This document shows positions 31,190 to 40,171 of a DNA stretch of 64,000 bases, in pieces. The position numbers were made by a program, and so were the translations under genes. Origin of the DNA: Microlunatus parietis (GTDB taxonomy: Bacteria > Actinomycetota > Actinomycetes > Propionibacteriales > Propionibacteriaceae); the NCBI RefSeq assembly GCF_013407955.1, contig NZ_JACCBU010000001.1, forward strand, positions 992,001 through 1,056,000, written 5' to 3'. Positions within the stretch are counted from its first letter, which is position 1. Each line of letters starts with the position of its first letter. The notes below the pieces were generated by a model that worked only from the letters and a program-made list of their open reading frames with translations, searched no databases and was not told where the DNA came from.

Positions 31190-32008
31190 TTAGGTGGTGG
31201 GGTTCTGGGCGGTGGCGGAGGCGTAGAGGCAGACGGCGGCGGCGGTGGAGAGGTTGAGGCTCTCGGCGGAGCCGAAGATCGGGACGGCGACGACGCGGTC
31301 GGCCAGCCGGACCAGATCGGCCGGCAGGCCGTGGGCCTCGTTGCCGAACAGCCAAAGGGTCGGCCGGGCCAGGTCGCCACCAGCGGCCAGGGCGGCCAGG
31401 CTCTCCCCCGCACCGTCCGCGGCGAGCACCTGCAGGCCGGCGGCGCGGGCCGCGGCGACCACCTCGGGCACCTCGGCGCCGACACCGATCGGGAGGTGGA
31501 ACAGGCTGCCGACGGTCGCGCGCACGGTCTTCGGGTTGTACGGGTCGACGGACTCGGCCGACAACACCACCCCGTCGGCGCCGAACGCGTCGGCGCAGCG
31601 GATCACCGTACCCGCGTTGCCGGGATCGCTGATCCGGGCACAACAGACCAGCAGCCGCGCCGCACGGGTGATCAACTCCGGCACCGGCCGGAGCTCCATC
31701 CGGCAGACCGCGACCACGCCCTGCGGGGTGACCGCCTCGGTCAGCGTACGAAGATCATCGTCGGTGATCAGCGCCGGGGCCGGGTGTGCGGCGGCCAGCT
31801 CCGGATGACGATCCAGGGCGGCAGGAGTGAGGAACAGGTCGGACACCCGGCCCGGTTCGGCCAGCGCTTCCCGTACCGCCTGCGGTCCTTCGGCGAGGAA
31901 CGTGCCGGTGGCATAGCGGTCCTTGCGCCGGAGCAAGCGACGAGCCGACCGGATCCGCCCCCGCGATGCGGCAGGCAGTCCGATCGGCTCGATCGTGGTA
32001 TCAGGCAG
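31190..32008 (-). CDS. SpoU/TrmH-family RNA 2'-O-methyltransferase
   Basis: SPOUT-fold methyltransferase that methylates ribose in rRNA or tRNA. The C-terminal knot has [32 protein letters not shown] and [18 protein letters not shown], all hallmarks. The first ATG/GTG/TTG in frame is a TTG at 31936, which would give 248 residues but removes a conserved N-terminal segment ([15 protein letters not shown]). The frame is open upstream to a CTG at 32008 that overlaps the rplT stop; that start gives 272 residues and is my preferred reading. It follows rplT as in many actinobacteria. The exact RNA target is unknown. Confidence 0.85.
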   Translation of the reverse strand: MPDTTIEPIGLPAASRGRIRSARRLLRRKDRYATGTFLAEGPQAVREALAEPGRVSDLFLTPAALDRHPELAAAHPAPALITDDDLRTLTEAVTPQGVVAVCRMELRPVPELITRAARLLVCCARISDPGNAGTVIRCADAFGADGVVLSAESVDPYNPKTVRATVGSLFHLPIGVGAEVPEVVAAARAAGLQVLAADGAGESLAALAAGGDLARPTLWLFGNEAHGLPADLVRLADRVVAVPIFGSAESLNLSTAAAVCLYASATAQNPTT

Positions 32009-32372
32009 CGGACTCGGTGACCCGGGTGGCCTTGGCCAGCTCGACCAGGGCGGTGAACGCCTTCGGGTCGGACACGGCCAGCTCGGCCAGGATCTTGCGA
32101 TCGACCTCGATGTCGGCGGCCTTCAGGCCGGCGATGAACCGGTTGTAGGTCATGCCCTCGGCGCGGGCCGCAGCGTTGATCCGCTGGATCCACAGCTTAC
32201 GGAAGTCGCCCTTCCGGGCCCGGCGGTCACGGTAGGCGTAGACCAGCGAGTGGGTGACCTGCTCCTTGGCCTTGCGGTACAGCCGCGACCGCTGGCCCCG
32301 GTAACCGGAGGCCTGCTCCAGAACCTCGCGACGCTTCTTCTGGGCGTTGACGGAACGCTTCACGCGTGCCAT
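32001..32372 (-). CDS. rplT: 50S ribosomal protein L20
   Basis: Early-assembly 23S-binding protein, 123 residues. The basic N-terminus [18 protein letters not shown] and the segment [20 protein letters not shown] are typical. It lies 31 bases after rpmI and is third in the infC operon. In several bacteria L20 represses this operon through the leader RNA; whether that happens here is unknown. Confidence 0.98.
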   Translation of the reverse strand: MARVKRSVNAQKKRREVLEQASGYRGQRSRLYRKAKEQVTHSLVYAYRDRRARKGDFRKLWIQRINAAARAEGMTYNRFIAGLKAADIEVDRKILAELAVSDPKAFTALVELAKATRVTESAA

Positions 32373-32403
32373 TGCACTACTCCTTGACTCGGTGGGGCGC
32401 GGC

Positions 32404-32598
32404 CTACTTGCCGAGCAGCTTCTTGATGGTGGACGCGTCGCTCTTCGCCAGGACCACGGTCCCGCTCAGGCGCCGCTTCTGCTTGGTCGGCTTGTGCTCG
32501 TTGAGGTGCGCCTTGCCGGCCTGGCGGCGGACCAGCTTGCCCGAACCGGTTTCCTTGAACCGTCGCTTGGCACCGGTGTGGGTCTTCATTTTCGGCAT
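32404..32598 (-). CDS. rpmI: 50S ribosomal protein L35
   Basis: Small basic ribosomal protein, 64 residues, [15 protein letters not shown] onwards. I use the ATG at 32598; a longer frame exists, but the family starts here and GGAGCGGCAC provides a ribosome site upstream. Between infC and rplT. Confidence 0.97.
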   Translation of the reverse strand: MPKMKTHTGAKRRFKETGSGKLVRRQAGKAHLNEHKPTKQKRRLSGTVVLAKSDASTIKKLLGK

Positions 32599-32657
32599 GA
32601 TCGTGCCGCTCCTTGTTTCCTTGGTCTGCTGCACGGGGCAACGCCCCGCCGGCTGGG

Positions 32658-33350
32658 TCAGCCGAGGTCGATGTCCGGGTCGAGGTTGTCGGCCGGACCA
32701 CGCTTCTTCTTGGTCGCCGGCTCCGCTGCCGCCTTGGCTCGCCGGTCGGCCAGTTCGGTCCGCTCGGCCTCTGCGTCGGCCTCGCGGGCTGCCGCCCTGC
32801 GGTCGCGCTCGGCCTGAACGTCCGCCTTGGCCTCGGTCTTCTTCTTGTGCGGGCCGAGCACCATCAACATGTTGCGCCCGTCCTGCTTCGGCGAGGACTC
32901 GACGAAGCCGAACTCGTCGACGTCGTCGGCCAGCCGCTTCAGCAGGTTGAAGCCGAGTTCCGGTCGGGACTGCTCCCGGCCGCGGAACATGATCGTGATC
33001 TTGACCTTGTCCCCGGCCTTGAGGAACCGGACTACGTGACCCTTCTTGGTCTCGTAGTCATGGTTGTCGATCTTGGGCCGGAGTTTCATCTCCTTGATCA
33101 CGGTGTTGGTCTGGTTACGGCGGTTCTCCCGCGCCTTCTGCGCGTTCTCGTACTTGAACTTGCCGTAATCCATCATCTTGACCACGGGCGGACGCGCCAT
33201 CGGCGCGACCTCGACGAGGTCGAGCTCGGCATCCCGGGCCAGCCGCAGGGCATCCTCGATCTTGACGATGCCGGCCTGCTCCCCGGCCGGCCCGACCAAC
33301 CGGACCTCCGGGACGCGAATGCGATCGTTGATTCGCGGTTCAGTGCTGAT
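32658..33350 (-). CDS. infC: Translation initiation factor IF-3
   Basis: Binds the 30S subunit and checks start-codon pairing. No ATG, GTG or TTG gives the full N-terminus. The frame extends to an ATC at 33350 that begins [20 protein letters not shown], exactly the family start, with a strong GAGGAGG seven bases upstream (33358-33364). I therefore propose an ATC start, in keeping with the rare AUU-type starts used for infC autoregulation elsewhere; this gives 230 residues. The C-terminal 45 residues are a charged Ala/Lys/Glu-rich tail ending in [11 protein letters not shown]-like sequence. First gene of the infC-rpmI-rplT operon. Confidence 0.95.
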   Translation of the reverse strand: MSTEPRINDRIRVPEVRLVGPAGEQAGIVKIEDALRLARDAELDLVEVAPMARPPVVKMMDYGKFKYENAQKARENRRNQTNTVIKEMKLRPKIDNHDYETKKGHVVRFLKAGDKVKITIMFRGREQSRPELGFNLLKRLADDVDEFGFVESSPKQDGRNMLMVLGPHKKKTEAKADVQAERDRRAAAREADAEAERTELADRRAKAAAEPATKKKRGPADNLDPDIDLG

Positions 33351-33420
33351 TGTTGATCCTCCTCAGTGGATTCCTCAGTGATCGGTACGGCCTCCGCGGC
33401 GAATCCCGCCCGGAAACGAA

Positions 33421-33452
33421 GAAAGGGCCTTCGTCACCAACGAAGACCCTGA
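33421..33452 (-). terminator. Attenuator-like terminator in the infC leader
   Basis: On the minus strand GGGTCTTCGT and ACGAAGGCCC form a 10-base stem (one G-U pair) with a 5-base loop, followed by TTTCTT. It lies between the infC promoter (33574-33603) and the infC start, so it would stop transcription early unless prevented. That arrangement suggests attenuation of the infC operon. Confidence 0.65.
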
Positions 33453-33460
33453 TCAGGCGA

Positions 33461-33482
33461 TGCGGCCTAGGCCGCAGTCGCG
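33461..33482 (-). promoter_or_regulatory. Palindromic stem in the infC leader
   Basis: TGCGGCCTAGGCCGCA (33463-33478) is a perfect 16-base palindrome flanked by GCGA and TCGC. It lies just upstream of the attenuator stem on the transcript. A third small stem, GGTTCA/TGAACC, sits at 33541-33562 near the predicted transcript start. Confidence 0.5.
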
Positions 33483-33573
33483 GACCGACCCGGCAACCTG
33501 TGACAGTCGCGTCGGGTGGGAGATCAGGTCTCCGCTTGCGGGTTCAACGGGCATGCTGAACCGGTCGGCGCCC

Positions 33574-33603
33574 ACTGTAACACCCGGTGCCCAACGCTGT
33601 CAG
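33574..33603 (-). promoter_or_regulatory. Predicted infC operon promoter
   Basis: On the minus strand -35 CTGACA (33598-33603) and -10 TACAGT (33574-33579) are separated by 18 bases, the same spacing as the three rRNA promoters. A start near 33566 would give an untranslated leader of about 215 bases. Confidence 0.6.
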
Positions 33604-33612
33604 ATCGCGGGC

Positions 33613-34143
33613 TCAGCCTGCCACCACCGTGGTCCAGCCGAACTCCCCCGGCTCGACCTCGATCAACCGATGCCCGGCGGCCAGTTGACGCAGCACCTCG
33701 TCCTCGATCACCAGCGACGCCGGTCCGGCGTGGTCGATCAGCAGCGCGTCGGCGTGGTCGGCGACCGCGGCCTCGGCCGCCTGGTCCAGGGTCACCGGAA
33801 CCGGCCGGGCCGCCGGATCCCAGGCGGCCAGCGAGTCCGTACCGGTGAAGGAGAGCATGGCCCGTCGTCCGTCCGGTGCTTGCAGCAGCACCACCGACAT
33901 CTCCGCCTCCTTGTCGGAGGCGAGGCCGCGGGCCCCGGTGCCGATCGAGGTGGCCGTCGCGACCACCGGAACCAGCAGCCGGTCGCCGCACAGGGCCGCG
34001 ACCGCCCGCAGGTACGCGATCGGGTCCGACCCGCTCGACTCGGCCCACGCGGCCAGCACGGCCCGGGTGGCCGGCGTCGCGCTACCGTCGTCGCCCGGGA
34101 ACGGGGACTCGGCCAGGGTCCGTTCGTGCTGCATCCGGCTCAC
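33613..34143 (-). CDS. SseB-family protein
   Basis: 176 residues with a single SseB-like domain: DPIAYLRAVAALCGDRLLVPVVA, a KEAEMSVVLLQAPDGRRAMLSFTG core and LVIEDEVLRQLA. Such proteins commonly sit just upstream of infC in actinobacteria. No signal peptide or catalytic motif is visible and the function is not known. The infC promoter overlaps its 3' end region. Confidence 0.78.
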   Translation of the reverse strand: MSRMQHERTLAESPFPGDDGSATPATRAVLAAWAESSGSDPIAYLRAVAALCGDRLLVPVVATATSIGTGARGLASDKEAEMSVVLLQAPDGRRAMLSFTGTDSLAAWDPAARPVPVTLDQAAEAAVADHADALLIDHAGPASLVIEDEVLRQLAAGHRLIEVEPGEFGWTTVVAG

Positions 34144-34276
34144 CCTAGCCTGGCGCTGACCGTGCGGGATCCATCACCTGAGCGACAACCACCGCCCGAC
34201 CCGCCACCACCGGATGGGGGCTCGGTACGGGCGGTCACCCATGCCGGGGGCTGGATCGCTGTGGCAGGGTTGAGGC

Positions 34277-34759
34277 ATGCCTGCCTCGGATGCCGTACTC
34301 CTCCCGCTCTGCGCCGGAATCGCCCTGCTCGGCGTGATCATCACTGCGCTGGCCTGGCGCCGGGGCAACAAGGGCCGGGTGGTGCAGGGCATCGGTGTCG
34401 TGCTGGCCCCGATCGCCCTCTACTTCGCCGGCCTGCTCACCCTGGTCTGGAACGCGATCGTCGCCGTGGTCGGCTGGGCCGCCCGGATCGTGTTCACTCC
34501 GTTGGTCTGGCTCGGCATCTCGATGCTCGGCCTGTGCATCGTGCTCTGGGTGGTCGGCGGCATCGTCGCCGGCCGCACGAGCGGGAAGACCAAGACCGAC
34601 GACGGCGCCAAGCCGGTGACCGGCGGGCAGCCGAAGGCGGTCGGTGGCGCGAAGCCGGCACCCAAGCAGCAGAAGCAGGCCGCGCCGGCGAAGCAGGATC
34701 CGGTCGACGACGACCTGGCCGAGATCGAGGCGCTGCTGAAGAAGCGCGGGATCGAATGA
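34277..34759 (+). CDS. Small membrane protein with charged C-terminal tail
   Basis: 160 residues with three hydrophobic helices (about 5-25, 33-60 and 70-95) and then a Lys/Ala/Pro/Gln-rich cytoplasmic tail ending DDDLAEIEALLKKRGIE. The same layout recurs in actinobacterial proteins that are sometimes labelled cellulose synthase; I see no glycosyltransferase feature and would not use that name. It is convergent with the PH-domain gene. Function unknown. Confidence 0.7.
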   Translation: MPASDAVLLPLCAGIALLGVIITALAWRRGNKGRVVQGIGVVLAPIALYFAGLLTLVWNAIVAVVGWAARIVFTPLVWLGISMLGLCIVLWVVGGIVAGRTSGKTKTDDGAKPVTGGQPKAVGGAKPAPKQQKQAAPAKQDPVDDDLAEIEALLKKRGIE

Positions 34760-34766
34760 GCCTGAC

Positions 34767-35246
34767 TCAGGCGACGGCGGCGCGGTAGCGACGCAGGGCG
34801 TCGACCGCCTGCCGGGCCCGATCACCGTCGTGGCCCTGGATCCCCATCAGGGAAAGCCTTTCGGCGTCGAGGTCGGCCTCAAACGGGGTCCCGTCGGCGG
34901 GACGCAGCAGGGCGAACGCCCACGGATCGCCGTCCCGCAGAATGATCTTGTGCACCCGGTCCCAGCGGACCCGGTACCGGCGGACCCCGTTGCGGACCGT
35001 GAGCCCGTCCGGATCGGCGATCACCGAACTCGCCGTCGCGATGATGATCACCCCGATCATGGCCGCCAGGATCGCGATCAGCGTGCCCAGTTGGAACGGC
35101 GTCACCAGGGCCCGGATCGTTGCCGGGAAGGCGAACCAGCCCACCACGGCGAAGATCAGGAATCCCACGGCCAGGGCCCGGCCGACGATGCGCAGCCAGA
35201 ACGGGCGGAGCACGAGCCGGTCCGGGCCGGGTTCGGTCGAGGGCAT
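34767..35246 (-). CDS. PH-domain membrane protein (bPH6-like)
   Basis: 159 residues: two membrane helices (about residues 20-45 and 50-75), then a small bacterial PH-like domain with ADPDGLTVRNGVRRYRVRWD and ILRDGDPWAFALL. It starts four bases after the hisG stop, so it is probably read with hisE-hisG, an arrangement seen in other actinobacteria. Role unknown. Confidence 0.75.
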   Translation of the reverse strand: MPSTEPGPDRLVLRPFWLRIVGRALAVGFLIFAVVGWFAFPATIRALVTPFQLGTLIAILAAMIGVIIIATASSVIADPDGLTVRNGVRRYRVRWDRVHKIILRDGDPWAFALLRPADGTPFEADLDAERLSLMGIQGHDGDRARQAVDALRRYRAAVA

Positions 35247-35250
35247 CGGG

Positions 35251-36135
35251 TTACAGCCGGCAGGCGGCGATGTCGGTGACCAGAATGGCCCGGGCGCCGA
35301 CCTCCCACAGTTCGTCCATCACCCGCTGGGCGTCCCGGCGCGGCACCATCGACCGGACCGCGTACCAGTTCTCCCGGGCCAGCGATGACACGGTCGGCGA
35401 CTCCAGGCCGGGCGTGATCTCCATGGCCTTGTCCAGGCCCTCGCTGGACACGTCGTAATCCATCATCACGTAGTTGCGCGCGACCAGGACGCCGTTCAAC
35501 CGGCGCTGCAGTTGATCAAGACCGAGCGGCGACGGCCGGTCGGCGCTGGTGATCAGGATCGCCTCCGAGGTGAGGATCGGCTCGCCGAAGAGCTCCAGGC
35601 CGGCCTGCCGCAGCGTCGTCCCGGTCTCCACGACGTCGGCGATCGCGTCGGCGATGCCGAGCCGGATCGACGACTCCACCGCCCCGTCCAGTTCGATCAG
35701 CCGGGCCGTCACGTTGTGCTCGGCCAGGTAGCCGGCCACCAGATTCGGGTACGAGGTCGCCAGCCGCAGCCCGTCCAGCCCGGCCACGTCGAGACCTCTG
35801 CCGGCCGGAGCGGCGAACCGGAACCGGCTGGCGCCGAAGCCCAACTGCATCACCTCGGTCGCGGCGGCGCCCGACTCGACCACGATGTCGCGGCCCGTGA
35901 TGCCGAGGTCCAGCACGCCCTCGCCGACGTAGACGGCCACGTCCCGCGGCCGCAGGTAGAAGAACTCGACGCCGTTGGCCTCGTCGTACAGCACCAGGTC
36001 CTTGCTGTTCTCCTGGCGCTGCGCGTACCCCGCCTCGCGCAACATCTCGGCGGCCGGCCCGGACAGTCCGCCCTTGTTCGGTACGGCGATCCGGAGGGTC
36101 CCGTTCCGGGACTGGGTGTCGGTCACGGCGCTCAT
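35251..36135 (-). CDS. hisG: ATP phosphoribosyltransferase (long form)
   Basis: First histidine-synthesis enzyme: joins ATP and PRPP. 294 residues, the long form with a C-terminal ACT-like regulatory domain (about 215-294) that binds histidine for feedback control. The catalytic part shows LRIAVPNKGGLSGPA, DLGITGRD and the PRPP loop in DVVETGTTLRQAGLEL. It follows hisE by 16 bases. Confidence 0.95.
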   Translation of the reverse strand: MSAVTDTQSRNGTLRIAVPNKGGLSGPAAEMLREAGYAQRQENSKDLVLYDEANGVEFFYLRPRDVAVYVGEGVLDLGITGRDIVVESGAAATEVMQLGFGASRFRFAAPAGRGLDVAGLDGLRLATSYPNLVAGYLAEHNVTARLIELDGAVESSIRLGIADAIADVVETGTTLRQAGLELFGEPILTSEAILITSADRPSPLGLDQLQRRLNGVLVARNYVMMDYDVSSEGLDKAMEITPGLESPTVSSLARENWYAVRSMVPRRDAQRVMDELWEVGARAILVTDIAACRL

Positions 36136-36151
36136 CGTAGTCGGGCGGCTC

Positions 36152-36463
36152 TCACAGCTTCGCGTACACGTCGTCGAGGTCCAGGTCCAGGGCGAGCATC
36201 AGCACCTGCAAGTGGTAGAGCAGCTGGCTGATCTCCTCCGCGGCGGCCTCCCGCGACTCGTGCTCGGCTGCCATCCAGACCTCGGCCGCCTCCTCGATGA
36301 TCTTCTTCCCGATCTCGTGGACGCCGGCCTCGAGCCGGGCCACCGTGCCGGAGTTCGGGTCCCCACTGGCCGCCTTCGCGCTGAGTTCGGCGAACAGCGA
36401 CTCGAACGTCTTCGGCGTACGGGCTTCGGGCGCGGTCACCGGGCCAGCGTAATGGTCCGGCAA
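36152..36463 (-). CDS. hisE: Phosphoribosyl-ATP diphosphatase
   Basis: Second histidine-synthesis step: removes pyrophosphate from PR-ATP. The annotated frame is 103 residues; a GTG eight codons later ([13 protein letters not shown]) may be the true start. The all-alpha MazG-like fold shows [17 protein letters not shown] and [15 protein letters not shown], with the acidic metal-binding residues present. First gene of hisE-hisG-PH. Confidence 0.94.
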   Translation of the reverse strand: MPDHYAGPVTAPEARTPKTFESLFAELSAKAASGDPNSGTVARLEAGVHEIGKKIIEEAAEVWMAAEHESREAAAEEISQLLYHLQVLMLALDLDLDDVYAKL

Positions 36464-36549
36464 CCCTGCCGAAGCCCCCGGTATCCCGACTACGCCGTGG
36501 TGACGATCTGTGTGACGACCTCACCCGTTCGCCCGTGGAAGGACCAACG

Positions 36550-38404
36550 ATGGTCACCTACCGGCTCAGTCGACGCACCTTCCTCCATGCCACGGCGGCC
36601 GCGGCGGGCGCCCTCGCGTTGACGTCGTGCACCGGCGGCAACAACGGCCCCTCCGGCCAGGACACGGCCGGTGGCGACAGCCGGGCCAACGGCTCGGTGA
36701 CCGAACCGCTGCCCCCGCCCGGGTCGTACCAACAGGCGCCCAGCCTGGACGACGCCGGCCTGCCCCGGTTGAGGAGCGGCTGCCCGAGCGTCCGTACGTC
36801 ATCCCGCACCGGTGGGTGCAGCCCGGCAAGTACGGCGGCGCGCTGGAGCTGCTCACACTCTCGCCTCGCGGCATGGCCTCGGCCAGTTCGGACCGTGAGT
36901 TCTGCTACGGCCACTCGATACTGCGCTTCCTCAACGACGGGAAGGATGTCGGGCCCTGGCCTGGCCGAGTCGTGGGAGTCCAACGACGACGCCTCGGAAT
37001 GGACGTTCCACTTCCGCAAGGGCCTGAAGTGGTCCGACGGGCAGCCCTGGACCACCGAGGACATCCTCCGCCTACGTCAACGGGGGCATCGGCCAGAACG
37101 GTGCCGTCTGGATGATGCCGAGCCACTATCTGAAGCAATTCCATCCCGAAACCGGTACCGACGTCCCGGCCGACTGGGACACGGTCGGCGGCCTGATGGA
37201 GACGAAGGCCGACTGGCATCGCAACCCCGAATGCCCGACGATGCTGGGCTGGCACTGCAAGACGTTCGACAACAATTCGGGGGTGGTGCTCGAGCGCAAC
37301 CCGTACTACTGGTGCGTCATGCCGAACGGTGATCAACTTCCATACCTGGACGAGATCCGGTTCACCTTGATCAGCGATCCGCAGGCCGGCTTGCTCCAGG
37401 TGCAACAGGGATCCGTCGACTACTGTCACGGACCCTTCAACCAGATCGCGCTCACCGACGTCGAAACCCTGCGGAGCGGCGCGACGGAGGCCGGAGCCGA
37501 AGTTCCGGCAGGCCGTATCGCACGCGTTCAACCGGGACGCGGTCCGCAAGGCGGTCTATTTCAACACCGGCGAACTGACCACGGGAACCCATAGCCCGAA
37601 ATTGACCGAATTCAATATCAACGACACGGGTCAGCAGCTTTATCGGCAATGGCGCGATGCCTATGTCGCGTACGACCCGGAGAAGGCGAAGCTACTGCTG
37701 GACGAAATCGGCGTCAAGGACACCAACGGCGACGGAGTGCGGGAACTGCCGAACGGAAAGAAGCTGCAACTCTGCGTCGAATACGCGGCGGACATGTCCG
37801 AGGAACACGTGAGCAAGGACAATCAGCTGGTCGCCGACCTGAAAGCGGTCGGGCTGTCGATGACGCGCACCCCATCCCGCCGCAGAGCTACGGCGACCGC
37901 TGGAAGACCGGCACCCTGATGGGCCACACCAACTGGGGCATCGCCAACGTCGGAATCTCGTTCATCCAGCCGATGTGGCTGGTCCCGGTCGAGCCCGAGC
38001 GGTGGGCACCCCTGGAAGGTCGGTGGTACCAACTCCGGGGTACCGGGGAGAACGACAAGGAGCAGGAGCTGGATCCGTGGCAGCGACACCCGCCGCGGCT
38101 GGAACCGGAACCCGGCGGCCCGGTGGCCCGGCTCTGGGAGCTGTACGACCAGGGCAAGATCGAGACGGACGCCATGAAGCGGTTCGAGCTCATCTAGGAG
38201 ATCGAGAAGATCCACATCTCCGAGGGACCATTCTTCATGGGCTGCGTCGCCAACGCCCCGCAGGTGATCGTGGTCAAGACCGACCTGCGCAATGTGCCGA
38301 GGCGGGACAACCTCGCCCAGGGCGGACTGGTCAACCCGTGGGCCACCCCGACACCGGCCGTCTACGACCCCGAGTGCCACTACTGGGAGACACCGAAGAA
38401 CTGA
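36550..38404 (+). pseudogene. Degraded solute-binding lipoprotein gene (SBP family 5, ABC importer)
   Basis: The start is intact: twin-arginine signal and lipobox (SRRTFLHATAAAAGALALTSC). The rest is recognisable as a family 5 oligopeptide/oligosaccharide-binding protein but is scattered over all three frames: PYVIPHRWVQPGKYGGALEL (from about 36765), LAESWESNDDASEWTFHFRK (from about 36960), WMMPSHYLKQFHPETG (about 37112), FRQAVSHAFNRDAVRKAVYF (about 37503), MGHTNWGIANVGISFIQPMW (about 37919). About four frameshifts, two internal losses (near 37070 and 37480) and an in-frame TAG at 38195-38197 are visible. No permease of the matching type adjoins it. It cannot make a full protein. Confidence 0.9.
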
Positions 38405-38417
38405 CGTCCCCGGCCGG

Positions 38418-39254
38418 TCAGCGCAGCGCGCCCACCGTCATACCCGCGGTGATCTTGCGCTGGAAGATCAGATAGACCAGGAGCACCGGCACCGTCGCGA
38501 TGGTGAGGCCGGCGAACAGGCCGGAGAAGTCGCTGGCGTAACCCTGGTTCACGGCGAGCTTGGCCAGGCCCTGGCCGATCACGTACTTCGACGGGTCGGT
38601 GACCAGCACGATCGGCAGCACGTACTGGTTCCACATGCCGAGGAAGTCGAAGATGCCGATGCTGATCAGACCGGGCCGGGCCAGCGGCAGCATCACGGTC
38701 CAGAACACCCGCCAGTGTCCGCAGCCGTCCAGCAGGGCGGCCTCGGCCAACTCCATCGGCAGCGACCGGAAGAAGGCCGTCAGGAAGAACACCGAGAAGG
38801 ACAGCGACTGGGTCGCGTAGACGATGATCAAACCGGTGAACGTGTTCAGCAGGCCCAGATTCTTGACCACGAAGAACAACGGGACCAGGGCCAGGAAGCC
38901 CGGGAACGCCATCCCGCCGACGAACAGGTAGTAGAGGAAGGTACGGCCGACGAAGCGGAACTGGGCGAGCACGTACGCCACCACCGACGACAACGCCAGG
39001 GTCAGGATCAGGCCGAGGGTGACGACGATGATCGTGTTGAGGAAGTACGCGCCGATGTTGGACTGGTTCCAGGCCCGGACGAAGTTGTCCCAGCGCCAGA
39101 CCGCCGGCAGCGTCCACGGGCTCTCGAAGATCTCCGGGTCCGACTTGAACGAGCTGACGAACGACCACAGCATCGGCACGCAGACGATCACCGCCCAGCA
39201 GAGCAAGATCACCTGCGCCGGAGCGCCGAGCAGGGTCCGGCCGAGCCGCGTCAT
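38418..39254 (-). CDS. ngcG: Sugar ABC transporter permease (NgcG-like)
   Basis: Inner-membrane permease of the MalG type, 278 residues with six helices. The EAA loop that docks the ATPase reads ELAEAALLDGCGHWRVFWTVMLP. It begins at the ATG 39254, overlapping the ngcF stop; the open frame further upstream lies in ngcF. No ATPase gene is adjacent, so a shared MsiK-type ATPase elsewhere is likely. The name rests on the NgcE-like binding protein of the same operon. Confidence 0.85.
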   Translation of the reverse strand: MTRLGRTLLGAPAQVILLCWAVIVCVPMLWSFVSSFKSDPEIFESPWTLPAVWRWDNFVRAWNQSNIGAYFLNTIIVVTLGLILTLALSSVVAYVLAQFRFVGRTFLYYLFVGGMAFPGFLALVPLFFVVKNLGLLNTFTGLIIVYATQSLSFSVFFLTAFFRSLPMELAEAALLDGCGHWRVFWTVMLPLARPGLISIGIFDFLGMWNQYVLPIVLVTDPSKYVIGQGLAKLAVNQGYASDFSGLFAGLTIATVPVLLVYLIFQRKITAGMTVGALR

Positions 39255-40159
39255 CAGACCTCCCGCCGGGTGAGCCGCAGCGTGACCGTGGTCAGCACCA
39301 GCGTGATCACCAGCAGGGTGACCCCGATCGCGGAGGCGTACCCGAAGTTGCTGGACTTGAACGCGGTGTCGTACATGTAGAGCGCCATCACCGTGCTCGA
39401 ATTGTCCGGTCCCCCGTTGGTCAGGATCTGCACGACCGCGAACCCGTCCAGCGCGCCGATGATCAAGAAGATGATCGCCGTCTGCACCGGCGACCAGACC
39501 AGCGGCAGCACGATCCGCCAGAACGTGGCCCAGCGGTTCGCGCCGTCGATCAGCGCGGCCTCGATGATCTCGGTCGGGATGGACGCCATCGCCGCCGTGA
39601 ACAGGACCACGTAGAAGCCGGCCGAGACCCAGACCATCACGGCGATCACGCTGGCCAGCGACGTACGCGGATCGCCCAGCCAGATCTGCCGCAGCCAGCC
39701 CAGCCCGACCGCGGAGAGGAAGCCGTTGAGCAGGCCATTGCGGGGTTCGAAGACGGCCTGCCACATCACCGCGATCACCGCGATCGACAGCACGCTGGGG
39801 AAGAAGTAGACGATCCGGTAGAACCCGGCGCCGCGGACCCCGGTCACCGCCCGGTTGCCGGACCGACCCGAGCCGCCGAACGTGATCATGGTGGCCAGGA
39901 ACAGCCCGAGCAGGATGATCAACACCGGGCAGACCACGAGCATGATCACGTTGTGGCCGAGCGCCCGGAGGAAGTCCGGATCACGAAGCACTCGGGCGAA
40001 GTTGTCCAGACCGACGAAGTTCCAGGACGCCGAATAGCCGCCCCAGTCGGTCATCGCGATCCAGACCGCCTGGCCGTACGGCGAGACGACGAAGATCACG
40101 TACAGCGCGACCGGGATGATCAAGGCGGACAGGATGAAGCGCCACTTGTGGTGATGCAT
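39254..40159 (-). CDS. ngcF: Sugar ABC transporter permease (NgcF-like)
   Basis: Inner-membrane permease of the MalF type, 301 residues, six membrane helices. The EAA loop reads EIIEAALIDGANRWATFWRI near residue 200. It sits 12 bases after the binding-protein gene and overlaps the next permease. With it, it forms the channel of an importer for N-acetylglucosamine or chitobiose-like sugars, as judged from the binding protein. Confidence 0.85.
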   Translation of the reverse strand: MHHHKWRFILSALIIPVALYVIFVVSPYGQAVWIAMTDWGGYSASWNFVGLDNFARVLRDPDFLRALGHNVIMLVVCPVLIILLGLFLATMITFGGSGRSGNRAVTGVRGAGFYRIVYFFPSVLSIAVIAVMWQAVFEPRNGLLNGFLSAVGLGWLRQIWLGDPRTSLASVIAVMVWVSAGFYVVLFTAAMASIPTEIIEAALIDGANRWATFWRIVLPLVWSPVQTAIIFLIIGALDGFAVVQILTNGGPDNSSTVMALYMYDTAFKSSNFGYASAIGVTLLVITLVLTTVTLRLTRREV

Positions 40160-40171
40160 ACGGCAACTCGG

